From NCBI GenBank assembly GCA_007129455.1, contig SKVL01000035.1:1-15284 (forward strand): DNA of 15,284 nucleotides, written 5' to 3'. Shown one piece after another: positions 6,589-12,910 of this stretch (the stretch's first letter is position 1; every line of letters starts with the position of its first letter). This stretch comes from Candidatus Campbelliibacteriota bacterium (GTDB lineage: Bacteria; Patescibacteriota; Minisyncoccia; Phycocordibacterales; CSBR16-193). A program made the translations under genes and the position numbers. Below the pieces are notes generated by a model. The model did not search any database, was not told the DNA's origin, and worked only from the letters and a program-made list of their open reading frames with translations.

Positions 6589-7605
6589 ATGGGCTTTTTA
6601 TACAAAAAAGTGGGTATTGATTTGGGAACCGCCAATATTTTGGTCTTTGTTCCCCGTAAAGGGATAGTTTTAAACGAACCTTCAGTAGTGGCGGTCTCCG
6701 AGGAAGATAACAAGATTCTTGCCATAGGAGCCGAGGCCAAGAAGATGATTGGTAAAACACCTGAGGCCATAGTCGCTTACAGACCGATGAAAGACGGCGT
6801 GATTGCCGACTATCGAGTCACCGAGGCAATGCTTCGATACTACTTGGATAAGGCTCTGGGCAGGTTTAACATTATGAAGCCAGACGTGCTGGTCTCGGTT
6901 CCGGCCGGTGTTACCTCGACAGAGAGGCGCGCCGTTATAGAGGCGGCCATCAGAGCGGGAGCCAGAAATGCCTACGTCGTAAAGGAGCCGATACTCGCGG
7001 CTATCGGAGCGGGGATTCCCATACATGAGCCGACAGGGCATATGGTGGTTGATATAGGGGGCGGAACCACCGATGTCGCCGTAATATCCTTAGGGGGCAT
7101 TGTTGCCTCAACTTCGGTCAAGTACGGAGGAAACAAGCTTGATCAATCGATTGCCGATTATGTTAAAAAGAATTTCAATTTGGGAATAGGGGACAAAACC
7201 GCCGAGGAAGTAAAGATAAAGGTTGTTTCGGCCATACCTCTCGAGGAAGATCTTTCAATGACGATTAAAGGCCGAGACTTCGTCTCGGGGCTCCCAAGAT
7301 CTATCGAGGTGGAGAGCAATGAGATCTTAAAGGCGATAACCAAAGATCTCCGCGAAATGATAAGAGCTATCAAAGAGGTTCTCCAAGAAACACCGCCCGA
7401 GCTCTCGTCCGACATTATCGATCAAGGTATAGTTATGACAGGAGGTACTTCTCAGCTAAGAAACCTTACGGAACTTGTCCACCGACGCACCGGAGTAAAC
7501 GCTCGCCTCGCCAAAGATCCGATGTACTGCGTGGCAAGAGGTACAGGTATCGCCCTAGAACATCTTGATGTATACAAAAAAAGTATCACCACAAAACACT
7601 ACTGA
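6589..7605 (+). CDS. mreB: Rod shape-determining protein MreB
   Basis: MreB is the bacterial actin that guides lateral cell-wall synthesis at the inner face of the membrane. The 338 residues match the family (E. coli 347). Actin-fold nucleotide motifs are intact: phosphate 1 VGIDLGTANILVFV at the N terminus, phosphate 2 VVDIGGGTTDVAVISLGG in the middle, and the adenosine motif MTGGTSQLRNL near the C terminus. KYGGNKLDQSI is also characteristic. The N terminus MGFLYKK is short and slightly amphipathic, consistent with membrane contact. No mreC or mreD follows; instead its last 38-41 bases overlap a delta'-like gene. It is transcribed divergently from murA, so two cell-wall genes share one 118-base control region. 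Confidence 0.97.
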   Translation: MGFLYKKVGIDLGTANILVFVPRKGIVLNEPSVVAVSEEDNKILAIGAEAKKMIGKTPEAIVAYRPMKDGVIADYRVTEAMLRYYLDKALGRFNIMKPDVLVSVPAGVTSTERRAVIEAAIRAGARNAYVVKEPILAAIGAGIPIHEPTGHMVVDIGGGTTDVAVISLGGIVASTSVKYGGNKLDQSIADYVKKNFNLGIGDKTAEEVKIKVVSAIPLEEDLSMTIKGRDFVSGLPRSIEVESNEILKAITKDLREMIRAIKEVLQETPPELSSDIIDQGIVMTGGTSQLRNLTELVHRRTGVNARLAKDPMYCVARGTGIALEHLDVYKKSITTKHY

Positions 7606-8362
7606 TAAGGACGACTCTTCTGAAGGAAAAGTAGAGTTCCTTAATAAAGGCAGAACAGTGAAGCTTTTAGCCGACTCTTCTCATCACGCATATTGCTTTA
7701 TCACTCAAAATCCGTCCGCGGGGGGAAAGATTTTGAAAAAAATGGTGAAGATGGTTTGGGGTGTCCCTTATAAAGGCAACCCCGACTTCTTACATTACGC
7801 AAAGAACTCTTTGACCATAGAAGACGCTCACTTTCTAAGAGATTGGGGGAGTGTCAGTTCGGCGGGTGGATCGGAGAAGGTCTGTTTTGTGGAAACCCAT
7901 ACCTTAACATCCGAATCACAAAATGCTCTTCTTAAGCTTTTTGAAAGCGCGCCGAAGAAGACTCGTTTCGTCCTAATCATCCCTTCCGAGGATGCTCTTT
8001 TGCCCACTCTTTATTCGCGCCTGATGGTTTCTTTCTTGGAAACCGAAGCGGAGAGTGGAATATCGATTGATAGCTTTCTTTCTTCAACGATCGCCGAGAG
8101 GGGTAAAATGCTTAAGAAGATAATTGAAGAGAAAAACAAAGCAGAAGCTCAGACTTTTCTTGATCTGCTTGAGAAAAAACTGTACAAACGCGAGCATGAT
8201 GGCTCGCTTCCCGACAATTCAGAGGATGCGGAGTTTGATAACTTCGCTTGTTCTCTCCCGGTTATAAAGAAAATTAATGCGGATCAGAGAAGTTCGGTTA
8301 AATCCATTCTTGAGCATGTGATACACTTCGCTCCCTTTATTAATTCCGAGAAGAAAGAGTAG
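7568..8362 (+). CDS. holB: DNA polymerase III delta'-like clamp-loader subunit
   Basis: The recognisable core is THTLTSESQNALLKLFESAP followed by FVLIIPSEDALLPTLYSR, which matches the HolB/DnaX-type sensor region (LT.eAqNALLK.lEepp, then lLpTi.SR). Upstream, HAYCFITQNPSAGGKILKK resembles the HAYLF.G..G.GK start of delta', with no Ser/Thr after the P-loop Lys. Degenerate ATP sites are normal for delta'. NPDF matches the usual HPD segment. The remaining about 100 residues resemble nothing specific. Start choice is uncertain: ATG at 7568 or TTG at 7565, both inside the 3' end of mreB. The next in-frame ATG would remove the P-loop region. The overlap implies translational coupling to mreB. Confidence 0.75.
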   Translation: MYTKKVSPQNTTDKDDSSEGKVEFLNKGRTVKLLADSSHHAYCFITQNPSAGGKILKKMVKMVWGVPYKGNPDFLHYAKNSLTIEDAHFLRDWGSVSSAGGSEKVCFVETHTLTSESQNALLKLFESAPKKTRFVLIIPSEDALLPTLYSRLMVSFLETEAESGISIDSFLSSTIAERGKMLKKIIEEKNKAEAQTFLDLLEKKLYKREHDGSLPDNSEDAEFDNFACSLPVIKKINADQRSSVKSILEHVIHFAPFINSEKKE

Positions 8363-8414
8363 ACAAGTGAGAGATTAATCCCCGGACTCAAATATTCACA
8401 GCGAAAAAGATATT

Positions 8415-8444
8415 TTTACGTTATAATATATTAATTAGTATAAA
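8415..8444 (+). promoter_or_regulatory. Candidate promoter of the PGI/PMI-ROK pair
   Basis: Two readings are possible in this AT-rich gap. TTTACG (8415-8420) with 18 bases to TATAAA (8439-8444) gives a start near 8451, six bases before the ATG. A perfect TATAAT (8422-8427) without a good -35 gives a leader of about 22 bases. I cannot choose between them. Confidence 0.35.
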
Positions 8445-8456
8445 GTTAAACGAGAA

Positions 8457-9428
8457 ATGGAAGAAGCGATACTCGGCTTACCGGAGCAGTTCCGTTTCAA
8501 GCCTGAGATAAAAGAAAAAGGGAAGCTCTGCGCCAAATATGAAATGTCGTTTGTTATTGGTATGGGCGGGTCACACCTCTGCGGAGGAATACTCAAGGCG
8601 ATTAACCCGTCTCTCCCTATATACATACGTAAAGACTACGGATTGCCGACGGTTCCGCATGCGTTAAAGGAGAAAACTCTCTTTGTTTTCGTGTCTTACT
8701 CCGGTAACACCGAAGAGACGCTTGATGCTTTCGAGGAGGCGGTGACCGAGGGGCTCAATGTTGCGGTTATAACAACAGGAGGAGTTTTGGGCGCCCGCGC
8801 CGAGGAGCTTTCCGTCCCGAGAGTCATCATTCCCCATACCGGCATACAGCCAAGAAATGCCGTCGGTTACTCTACACTTTCTCTGGCCACCGTTTTGTGT
8901 GACGGTGATTCTATCAAAGAACTACAGGCGCTATCAGATGAGCTTGAACCCGAAAAAGAGAGGCCCAAAGGTTTTGAGATCGCTGAGATGTTAGAGGATT
9001 CCATACCTTTGATATATGCATCTTCGGACAACGAGGCGCTTGCTTACAACTGGAAGATAAAGTTCAATGAGACCACCAAAATCCCATCTTTTTACAATGT
9101 TTTCCCGGAGTTGAACCACAACGAAATGGAGGGGTTCGGAGTGACGGATAGTACAAGAGAATTGAGTTCCCCAATTGCAGTCTGCTTTCTCTCCGATTCG
9201 AATGACCACCCGCGAATACGGAAACGCATGGAGGTGACGGAAGGAATATACCGAGAGCATGGGATAAAGTCTTATCAATTTGAACTTGAGGGATTAAGCC
9301 GAGCGGAGAGAATATTCAGGGGCCTTTCGGTGGCCGACTGGGCTTCTTTGGAGCTTTCTCTCTCTCATTACAAAACCGACTACGACAACGTTCCGGTTAT
9401 TGAAAAGTTCAAGAAGCTTATAAAATAA
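8457..9428 (+). CDS. Bifunctional phosphoglucose/phosphomannose isomerase (SIS domain)
   Basis: This SIS-domain enzyme interconverts glucose 6-phosphate, mannose 6-phosphate and fructose 6-phosphate. At 323 residues it matches the Pyrobaculum-type bifunctional PGI/PMI, much shorter than classical PGI (about 550). Key segments are GMGGS (35-39), the phosphate-binding SYSGNTEETLD (80-90), the QPR/GYS stretch at 131-139, FNETTKIPSFYNVFPELNHNE holding the general base Glu205 and ring-opening His221 of the family, and the C-terminal PVIEKFKKL. This type is best known in archaea and some bacteria. It is followed 2 bases later by a ROK kinase, so the two are very likely cotranscribed. Confidence 0.93.
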   Translation: MEEAILGLPEQFRFKPEIKEKGKLCAKYEMSFVIGMGGSHLCGGILKAINPSLPIYIRKDYGLPTVPHALKEKTLFVFVSYSGNTEETLDAFEEAVTEGLNVAVITTGGVLGARAEELSVPRVIIPHTGIQPRNAVGYSTLSLATVLCDGDSIKELQALSDELEPEKERPKGFEIAEMLEDSIPLIYASSDNEALAYNWKIKFNETTKIPSFYNVFPELNHNEMEGFGVTDSTRELSSPIAVCFLSDSNDHPRIRKRMEVTEGIYREHGIKSYQFELEGLSRAERIFRGLSVADWASLELSLSHYKTDYDNVPVIEKFKKLIK

Positions 9429-9430
9429 AT

Positions 9431-10294
9431 ATGAAATTTTTGTTTGACATCGGAGGAAGCAAAATGCGGATAAGTTCGTCGGTTGATGACGAAACTTTTT
9501 CCGACCCGATCATACATGACACGCCGAAGAACGCCGAAGAAGGAGTGGAACTGTTCCATGAAACCGTCAGATCCCTTGCGGGAAATGAACCGATCGAGGG
9601 TATGTGGGGAGGTATAACGGGAGTTTGGAACAAAGAAAGAACTACGCTGACATACTCTCCAAACATGACCGGATGGGTAAGAAAACCTTTGCGAGAGCTT
9701 TTTGAAAGAAGACTGTCGGCTCCGATGATCGTTGAGAACGACGCCGATGTCGTTGGTTTGGGAGAGGTCCATTACGGAGCCGGGGTGGGAAGTAAGATCT
9801 GTGTTTACATAACCATAAGTACAGGTGTTGGGGGCGCCAGAATTGTTGATGGGAAGATTGACAGGGCGACGGTGGGATTCGAGCCGGGACATCACATAAC
9901 TAATGTTGTATCAATCAAGGAAGGAGAAGGGGTTGCGTCCAAAGAGGCCGGTTCTTACGAGTCAACTTTTGAAGGACGTGTCTCCGGTACGGCTCTGGAG
10001 AAAGCGACAGGCCTGAAACCCAGAGATATAAATGATCCGGAAACGTGGGAGAGGCTGGCTTTTGAAAGCGCCGTTGGAATTTTGAACTCCGTTCTTTTCT
10101 GGTCACCCGACACCGTCGTCGTCGGCGGATCGATGGTAGTGGGGGACCCCGCCATACCGATTGAGAGAATTCGACACCACGTTGCCGAACTTGGGGATTT
10201 TCTGCCATTTATTCCGGAAATAAAGAAAGCAGAGCTGGGTGCCATAGGCGGTATCTACGGAGCTTTGGCTTTGGCGAGACAAAGACCGTTGTGA
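9431..10294 (+). CDS. ROK-family sugar kinase (glucokinase-like)
   Basis: ROK kinases phosphorylate free hexoses with ATP. The fold is marked by the ATP-binding FDIGGSKMRI (5-14), VENDADVVGLGE with catalytic Asp104, STGVGGARIVDG (130-141), the ROK sugar-binding GFEPGHH (149-155), and VVVGGSMV in the C-terminal lobe. The 287 residues are normal. The conserved zinc motif CxCGxxGCxE expected soon after GHH is missing; the segment reads GSYESTFEGRVSGTALE. No DNA-binding domain is present, so it is a kinase rather than a NagC-type regulator. Pairing with PGI/PMI suggests glucose, mannose or fructose as substrate. Which sugar cannot be read from the sequence. Confidence 0.85.
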   Translation: MKFLFDIGGSKMRISSSVDDETFSDPIIHDTPKNAEEGVELFHETVRSLAGNEPIEGMWGGITGVWNKERTTLTYSPNMTGWVRKPLRELFERRLSAPMIVENDADVVGLGEVHYGAGVGSKICVYITISTGVGGARIVDGKIDRATVGFEPGHHITNVVSIKEGEGVASKEAGSYESTFEGRVSGTALEKATGLKPRDINDPETWERLAFESAVGILNSVLFWSPDTVVVGGSMVVGDPAIPIERIRHHVAELGDFLPFIPEIKKAELGAIGGIYGALALARQRPL

Positions 10295-10312
10295 TGTTTT
10301 GTTCGAAAGTTT

Positions 10313-10347
10313 AAAAAAGCGGGGTTGTTAGAAAACGGCCTTTTTTA
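10313..10347 (+). terminator. Weak terminator candidate after the ROK kinase
   Basis: AAAAAAG near 10313 can pair with CTTTTTT near 10340-10346 around a G-rich loop, ending in a T run. The GC part of the stem does not pair well. The -35 box of the next gene lies inside the loop. Confidence 0.25.
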
Positions 10348-10353
10348 TATACT
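10325..10353 (+). promoter_or_regulatory. Promoter of the 76-residue small protein
   Basis: TTGTTA (10325-10330), exactly 17 bases, and TATACT (10348-10353) give a good sigma70-type promoter. The start would be near 10360, leaving a leader of about 36 bases without a usable Shine-Dalgarno. Confidence 0.55.
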
Positions 10354-10395
10354 AGGCTACATTACGTTGGAGATTAATCATTAATTTTAAAGAAC

Positions 10396-10626
10396 ATGGG
10401 AATCAAGAATTTCTTTTTGAAAAAATATCTTAAAGCCAAGATGAAAGGAGTACCTGAAGAGCAACAGGAGATGATCATAAAGCTTGTAGAGAAGAACCCG
10501 GAGCTTTTTGAGAAGATAGGGAAGGAGGTGAAACAGAAGACAAAAGAAGGAAAAAGTGAAATGGCGGCAACAATGGAGGTTATGCGAAAGTATCAAGGTG
10601 AGATACAGAAATTGATGCAAGAATAG
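10396..10626 (+). CDS. Small charged helical protein, unknown function
   Basis: The 76 residues are rich in Lys, Glu and Gln and almost free of helix breakers, so a helical protein is predicted. It starts with an amphipathic MGIKNFFLKKYLKAKMKG, then VPEEQQEMIIKLVEKNPELFEKIGKE, and ends AATMEVMRKYQGEIQKLMQE. There is no signal peptide, transmembrane helix, cysteine or recognisable domain. The KNPELFEKI stretch and terminal helix look like a conserved small protein that I have an impression of from CPR genomes, but I cannot name a family. It has its own promoter and stands alone between the sugar-kinase pair and proB. The basic, hydrophobic first helix might bind a membrane or nucleic acid; this is speculation. 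Confidence 0.7.
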   Translation: MGIKNFFLKKYLKAKMKGVPEEQQEMIIKLVEKNPELFEKIGKEVKQKTKEGKSEMAATMEVMRKYQGEIQKLMQE

Positions 10627-10678
10627 CTTCTCTTTGTCGACTGTCACTCTATTGAGAGCTTTTATATAGGCTATCTTT

Positions 10679-10707
10679 TTGACCCGATCTCGTTTTCGGT
10701 ATAGACT
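10679..10707 (+). promoter_or_regulatory. Candidate promoter of the glutamate kinase gene
   Basis: TTGACC (10679-10684) is followed by either TATAGA (10700-10705, 15-base spacer) or TAGACT (10702-10707, 17-base spacer). The leader to the ATG would be about 60 bases and ends in a strong Shine-Dalgarno. Confidence 0.4.
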
Positions 10708-10760
10708 CTGACGAGACAAGAAAGTACTTTATTTTATTAACAGCTCTTTGGAAAAAAATA

Positions 10761-10769
10761 AGGAGGAGG
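10761..10769 (+). promoter_or_regulatory. Strong Shine-Dalgarno of proB
   Basis: AGGAGGAGG ends three bases before the ATG at 10773, and its first AGGAGG is spaced six bases from it. It fixes the start codon and contrasts with most genes in this window, which have no such site. Confidence 0.8.
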
Positions 10770-10772
10770 CCC

Positions 10773-11549
10773 ATGAGGAGGGTTGTTGTTAAGTTCGGAA
10801 CAAGAGCGCTGATGTCAAAGGACGGGCGGCTCAGCGGTCGTATATTCGACACTGTAGCCGGACAGATCGCCGAAGTTTATGCCTTGGGCATAGGGGTGGC
10901 GATCGTTTCTTCCGGAGCCATTCAAGCAGGAAGAGAGGCCGTCTCTCGAATGGGTTTGAAGCCTTCTTTCTTGGACAGCTTTAACAAGAAAGATATCGCG
11001 GGCATCGGAAGCAGACATCTCATGAACAAATGGGGCGATTCACTAAATTTTTACGGCCTTGAGGTTTGTGAGACTTTGGTGACATACGCCAACTGGACGG
11101 ACGGGAATGAAAGAAAAAACATAAAGGAGGGTATACTCGATTGCTTCGGCACGCCTTTCATACCGATCATAAACGAGAACGATCGAGTCTCAGATGAAGA
11201 GATAAGACTCATGGAAAAAGGCATAAGTGAGAATGACCGTCTGGCGAGAATGGTGGCCATTCTGATAGAAGCTGACGCGATCCTTTTCGTGACCGAGGTC
11301 GGCGGAGTATATGACAAAGACCCGATTAACAACTCGAAAGCCAAGATACTCAAAGAGGTGAGATGTTCTCACAATCTCGATTTTTACGGTTGCTCCAAGG
11401 AGGGAACCGGTGGTATGGCGGCCAAAATGAAAGAGGCCATGATATGTTTGAGAGAAGGCGTCGCAACTGTCGCTGTCTCCGGGCTGACCGAAACCGTTAT
11501 CAGTGACTTTATTCGCGGAGAGACATGCGGAACAAGGATCTGTTTATAG
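10773..11549 (+). CDS. proB: Glutamate 5-kinase-like amino acid kinase
   Basis: Glutamate 5-kinase phosphorylates the gamma carboxylate of glutamate, the first step of proline synthesis. The amino acid kinase fold is shown by VVVKFGTRAL (4-13), IVSSGAIQAG (44-53), PIINENDRVS (131-140), ENDRLA (153-158, family FGDNDxLSA) and KEGTGGMAAKM (209-219). At 258 residues it lacks the C-terminal PUA domain of E. coli ProB (367), as many short forms do. No proA or proC is in view, so the pathway is incomplete here. A uridylate- or other amino acid kinase is less likely because INEND and GTGGM are typical of ProB. A strong Shine-Dalgarno and a strong terminator frame it as a single-gene unit. Confidence 0.85.
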   Translation: MRRVVVKFGTRALMSKDGRLSGRIFDTVAGQIAEVYALGIGVAIVSSGAIQAGREAVSRMGLKPSFLDSFNKKDIAGIGSRHLMNKWGDSLNFYGLEVCETLVTYANWTDGNERKNIKEGILDCFGTPFIPIINENDRVSDEEIRLMEKGISENDRLARMVAILIEADAILFVTEVGGVYDKDPINNSKAKILKEVRCSHNLDFYGCSKEGTGGMAAKMKEAMICLREGVATVAVSGLTETVISDFIRGETCGTRICL

Positions 11550-11570
11550 CTTTTATCCAACCTTATTTGA

Positions 11571-11606
11571 AAAGACCCCCAATATTCAGTTGGGGGTCTT
11601 TCTCTA
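11571..11606. terminator. Bidirectional terminator between proB and the DUF2103-like gene
   Basis: AAAGACCCCCAA (11571-11582) and TTGGGGGTCTTT (11590-11601) form a perfect 12-bp stem with a 7-base loop. TCTCTATT follows on the plus strand. On the minus strand the stem is followed by TCAAATAAGG, with less U. It separates convergent genes and serves proB best. Confidence 0.85.
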
Positions 11607-11630
11607 TTATCCTCGATTTGGATCCGGGTT

Positions 11631-11966
11631 TTAAGTTTGTATCCGATCGGAATCTACGACTTCTACCGCATATTTGAACGCCTTGTCTTTAAGAAGTTCA
11701 ATAACTTCTCCGGCTCTTTTTGTGTAAACTCCTATCTCTTGGATGCTGTTGTTTCCTCTGACCGTAATCAAAAATCCTCCCCGACGTTCTTTGATCTTTA
11801 AAAATCTTTTTCCACCGGAAGGTTTACCTGCCTTTATGACTCCCAGAGAGATCTTTTTAACCTCCGTAATCTTTTGTAGAAGGTCCAGAAGCTCTTCAGC
11901 TGCCGGAATGGCCGAGCTGTGACTGCGCGTGAATTTTCCACCTGAACGTTTTATTTTCTTGGCCAT
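11631..11966 (-). CDS. Probable DUF2103-family protein
   Basis: This is a basic 111-residue protein. The run GKFTRSHSSAIPAAEELLDL, then VKKISLGVIK, then GGFLITVRGNNSIQEIGVYT resembles DUF2103, a family best known from archaea and described as putative metal-binding. I assign it from remembered pattern only. The N-terminal cysteines I associate with that family are absent; the start reads MAKKIKRSGG. Its Lys/Arg-rich character and predicted alpha-beta pattern would suit nucleic-acid binding, but function is unknown. It is a single-gene unit: a TTGACA promoter at 11979-12006 places the transcript start about six bases before the ATG, and it converges on the proB terminator. Confidence 0.6.
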   Translation of the reverse strand: MAKKIKRSGGKFTRSHSSAIPAAEELLDLLQKITEVKKISLGVIKAGKPSGGKRFLKIKERRGGFLITVRGNNSIQEIGVYTKRAGEVIELLKDKAFKYAVEVVDSDRIQT

Positions 11967-11978
11967 GTTTATCGGTTA

Positions 11979-12006
11979 ATAATGAGCTCTAGTATCTTTA
12001 TGTCAA
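11979..12006 (-). promoter_or_regulatory. Promoter of the DUF2103-like gene, near-leaderless
   Basis: On the minus strand a perfect TTGACA (12006-12001), 16 bases and CATTAT (11984-11979) predict a start near 11972, six bases before the ATG at 11966. No Shine-Dalgarno is present. Confidence 0.5.
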
Positions 12007-12007
12007 G

Positions 12008-12019
12008 TCGCTTTAGCGA
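12008..12019. repeat. Inverted repeat in the divergent DUF2103-like/flavodoxin control region
   Basis: TCGCT-TT-AGCGA is a perfect 5-bp inverted repeat with a 2-base centre, flanked by two direct GTCAA copies (12002-12006 and 12020-12024). It lies just upstream of the minus-strand -35 box and upstream of the plus-strand promoter, a plausible operator position. Confidence 0.35.
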
Positions 12020-12048
12020 GTCAACTCGTACCTAAGGCACGATGAGAA

Positions 12049-12057
12049 TGATACAAT
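12049..12057 (+). promoter_or_regulatory. Extended -10 promoter of the flavodoxin-like gene
   Basis: TGaTACAAT forms an extended -10 with no clear -35. The start would be near 12064, leaving a leader of about 30 bases with AAGGA (12082-12086) eight bases before the ATG. Confidence 0.4.
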
Positions 12058-12094
12058 TATCACTGTCTCAATCTTTTCTTTAAGGATTTTAATA

Positions 12095-12580
12095 ATGAAT
12101 ACTTTAATTGTTTACGCATCATATCACCACAAAAACACCGAGAAAGTGGCTCTGGCGATGGCCGACACTTTGAATGCCAAAATGATGGATTTTAAAGAAG
12201 TCAAGGAGAAAGACATAAAAGAGGCCGATCTGATCGGTTTCGGCTCAGGTGTGTATCTATCGAAGTTCCATGGCGGACTCGTGGAAGTAATTGATAATCT
12301 ACCGAAGATGGATGGGAAAAAAGTGTTTGTTTTCTCGACCAGCGGGATGAGAAAGAGTCTTTTCTTGAATAGGGCTCATGAACATATAAAAGGTAAACTC
12401 AAGTCAAAGGGGTTTACCATTATAGGCGAGTTCGATTGTAGGGGATTTGATACGTTCAGCATACTGAAGCTCTTTGGTGGGGTAAACAGAGGCAAACCTA
12501 ATGAGGAAGACCTTGAGAGAGCTCGAATTTTTGCGTCAAGATTGATGGAAAAAGAAAGAACCGACCGGGTCGGTTCTTAA
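12095..12580 (+). CDS. Flavodoxin-like protein
   Basis: Flavodoxins carry electrons on FMN in the cytoplasm. The 161-residue length, the beta-alpha start NTLIVYASYHHKNTEKVALA, the acidic ADLIGFGSGVYLSKFHG stretch near residue 50 and VFVFSTSGM (about 83-91) fit the short flavodoxin fold. The phosphate-binding loop, usually [ST]-x-[ST]-G-N-T, reads SYHHKNT: Asn-Thr is kept but the Gly is Lys. GEFDCRGFDTFSIL resembles the later loop of flavodoxin/MioC-like oxidoreductase families. Partner enzymes are not in view. The last ten codons form one arm of a hairpin that acts as terminator for the opposite-strand gene, so the protein's ERTDRVGS tail is shaped by an RNA element. Confidence 0.8.
   Translation: MNTLIVYASYHHKNTEKVALAMADTLNAKMMDFKEVKEKDIKEADLIGFGSGVYLSKFHGGLVEVIDNLPKMDGKKVFVFSTSGMRKSLFLNRAHEHIKGKLKSKGFTIIGEFDCRGFDTFSILKLFGGVNRGKPNEEDLERARIFASRLMEKERTDRVGS
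12549..12578 (-). terminator. Terminator of the Cys-rich gene, inside the 3' end of the flavodoxin gene
   Basis: AAGAACCGAC (12556-12565) and GTCGGTTCTT (12569-12578) form a perfect 10-bp stem with a 3-base loop. On the minus strand it is followed by TCTTTTT, a good U tract, so it mainly ends the minus-strand transcript. On the plus strand the following bases are AAAAGAAC, a poor U tract, but the hairpin may still protect or weakly end the flavodoxin mRNA. Confidence 0.75.
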
Positions 12581-12590
12581 AAGAACAACT

Positions 12591-12860
12591 CTAGTGCCAT
12601 GTCGTTTTGTGGCTCGGTTTGCAAAATTGATAATATCTTTCAATTTGGGCCTCTTTTCGCGTTTCTGCCAGAATTCTATTCCAACACTCATCACACAGAT
12701 AAATCAATCTGTACCAACTGAAACCGCTAAGGTTCTTCATTCCGAAAAAAACTTTCATTGCGCTAATTTCTTCACAACCGCCGACTTCACAGGGTACCCC
12801 TGGTTCAATCGGGTCAATAAAACAACTTCCCGATCTCAATGCCCTTTTTATCGCTTTCAT
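12591..12860 (-). CDS. Small Cys-rich, possibly zinc-binding protein, unknown
   Basis: This 89-residue protein has cysteines at 13, 24, 29, 56, 59 and 80. The pairs PCEVGGCEE (24/29) and LCDECWN (56/59) are spaced like the two knuckles of a small zinc ribbon. In between is a hydrophobic aromatic stretch (SGFSWYRLIYLC). A basic N terminus MKAIKRALRSG and a charged helix NRILAETRKEAQIERYY complete it. I do not recognise a family. The minus strand is preferred over the overlapping plus-strand frame because an AGGAGG (12874-12869) lies eight bases before its ATG, a promoter precedes it, and a U-tracted terminator follows its stop. It is divergent from ilvE across a 143-base control region with a long palindrome. 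Confidence 0.65.
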   Translation of the reverse strand: MKAIKRALRSGSCFIDPIEPGVPCEVGGCEEISAMKVFFGMKNLSGFSWYRLIYLCDECWNRILAETRKEAQIERYYQFCKPSHKTTWH

Positions 12861-12910
12861 CTCCGCATCCTCCTTTTGAGATGTTGAAATGTGCCACTTA
12901 CAATTTTAAT

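Noticed and set aside
10294..10295. TGA recoding to glycine or tryptophan, as in some CPR lineages
   Set aside because: fmt, mreB, the ROK kinase and pheA all end at TGA at the expected family lengths, so TGA is a stop here.
10626..10672. Terminator after the 76-residue gene (AGCTtCTC with GAGAGCT, then TTTTAT)
   Set aside because: The stem needs a bulge and a loop of about 22 bases. It is too weak to list as a feature.
12594..12887. Plus-strand 97-residue frame opposite the Cys-rich gene
   Set aside because: It has no Shine-Dalgarno, and a flavodoxin stop lies only 14 bases upstream. The minus frame has a Shine-Dalgarno, promoter and terminator, so this one is taken as a shadow.
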